Shown here: positions 5,137-5,426 of the stretch, piece after piece
Numbering within the stretch: the first letter of the stretch is position 1
Layout: every line of letters begins with the position of its first letter
Assembly (NCBI GenBank): GCA_023428515.1
Contig: JAEYXI010000047.1
Location: 1 to 5,426, forward strand
Direction of reading: 5' to 3'
Length of the DNA: 5,426 nt
Source: Pseudomonadota bacterium
GTDB lineage: Bacteria; Pseudomonadota; Alphaproteobacteria; Rhizobiales; Rhizobiaceae
The notes under the pieces: generated by a model
Databases searched by the model: none
Seen by the model: only the letters and a program-made list of their open reading frames with translations
What the model was told of the DNA's origin: nothing
Translations under genes and position numbers: made by a program

Positions 5137-5426
5137 GTGGCTCCCAGGCGTTCTTCAATTGGATTCTTCGGGTTGTTCGGCCGCTCCGGCGACCTCAAAC
5201 AACTGGATGCCGCCTTGCGCGCCGCCGATCTGCATCCCGCGCTCGTGCCGGAGGGCGTGAAGCTGACCATCGTCAATCTGATGAAGGATCATTGGCGCGA
5301 GGAGCCGCCAGCTTCCGCGTATCAGCCGCTCGCCGGGCTTCTCGCCTATTGCGTGGCCGGGCCGGAAGCGTTCAGCGACATCAACGGCCGGGACCGCGCC
5401 GAGGATGTGGAGCGCCGCATCGAGGC
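5137..5426 (+). CDS. Partial conserved-looking protein of unknown function (start uncertain)
   Basis: A reading frame open from 5059 to the window end shows protein-like composition and strong third-position GC from about 5158 onward. It includes IGFFGLFGRSGDLKQLDAAL, then LHPALVPEGVKLTIVNLMKD and YQPLAGLLAYCVAGPEAF. I do not assign a function; it resembles, from weak memory, uncharacterised rhizobial proteins. No transmembrane segment or signal peptide is evident. No ATG exists in frame before codon-like sequence begins. The most upstream conventional start is the GTG at 5137, given here. The ATT at 5158, directly before GFFGLFGRSG, and the TTG at 5173 are alternatives. None has a good Shine-Dalgarno. 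The gene is divergent from arsR and its 3' end lies beyond the window. Confidence 0.6.
   Translation, partial: MAPRRSSIGFFGLFGRSGDLKQLDAALRAADLHPALVPEGVKLTIVNLMKDHWREEPPASAYQPLAGLLAYCVAGPEAFSDINGRDRAEDVERRIE

Noticed and set aside
5066..5260. A 64-codon plus-strand frame beginning MRIRQAF
   Set aside because: It lacks a Shine-Dalgarno and overlaps the better protein-like frame that stays open to the window end.
5019..5276. 86-codon N-terminal extension of the ArsR protein
   Set aside because: It would translate across the promoter and the operator dyad and the antisense of the right-edge gene; ArsR proteins of this type are about 100-120 residues.

Overview
The window looks like a piece of an alphaproteobacterial chromosome, most likely from the Rhizobiales (Mesorhizobium-like). 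The reasons are high GC with strong third-position GC, AGGAGG-type ribosome binding sites, and the mix of gene families: an Mrp ATPase with a Pro/Ala-rich linker, a CoxG-type SRPBCC protein, a sugar-acid dehydratase, and an ArsR/AHSA1/GFA cluster. The genus is an inference from remembered family resemblance, not a database result. No mobile element, RNA gene or CRISPR array was seen.

Layout, left to right. (1) Bases 107-1309 (+) encode an Mrp/NBP35-type P-loop ATPase for Fe-S cluster handling. (2) A CoxG-like SRPBCC protein follows on the opposite strand (1314-1784), convergent and only 4 bases away. (3) A 182-base divergent spacer (1785-1966) holds two adjacent palindromes. One of them, TTTGTCTGACAAA, fits the consensus operator of FadR-type GntR regulators. 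(4) Bases 1967-3769 (+) encode an IlvD/Edd-family dehydratase that closely resembles Caulobacter D-xylonate dehydratase. (5) A GC-rich hairpin at 3786-3808 separates it from a convergent three-gene operon on the minus strand. (6) That operon, read from right to left, is an ArsR-family repressor (4671-5018), an AHSA1-type SRPBCC protein (4223-4684) and a GFA-family zinc protein (3807-4226). Each gene overlaps the next, by 14 and 4 bases. Its promoter region contains a striking AT-rich 36-base dyad. (7) A partial gene of unknown function runs rightward off the window end (about 5137-5426).

The modules look functionally separate: Fe-S maturation, sugar-acid catabolism, and a small self-regulated stress or detoxification operon. 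One tentative link is that IlvD/Edd dehydratases carry an Fe-S cluster and Mrp proteins deliver such clusters, but nothing here shows co-regulation. I saw no clearly undescribed system. The most rewarding items are the two operator candidates, the tightly coupled ArsR/AHSA1/GFA operon, the Mrp protein that lacks the family's CxxC pair, and the right-edge gene that has no ATG start.
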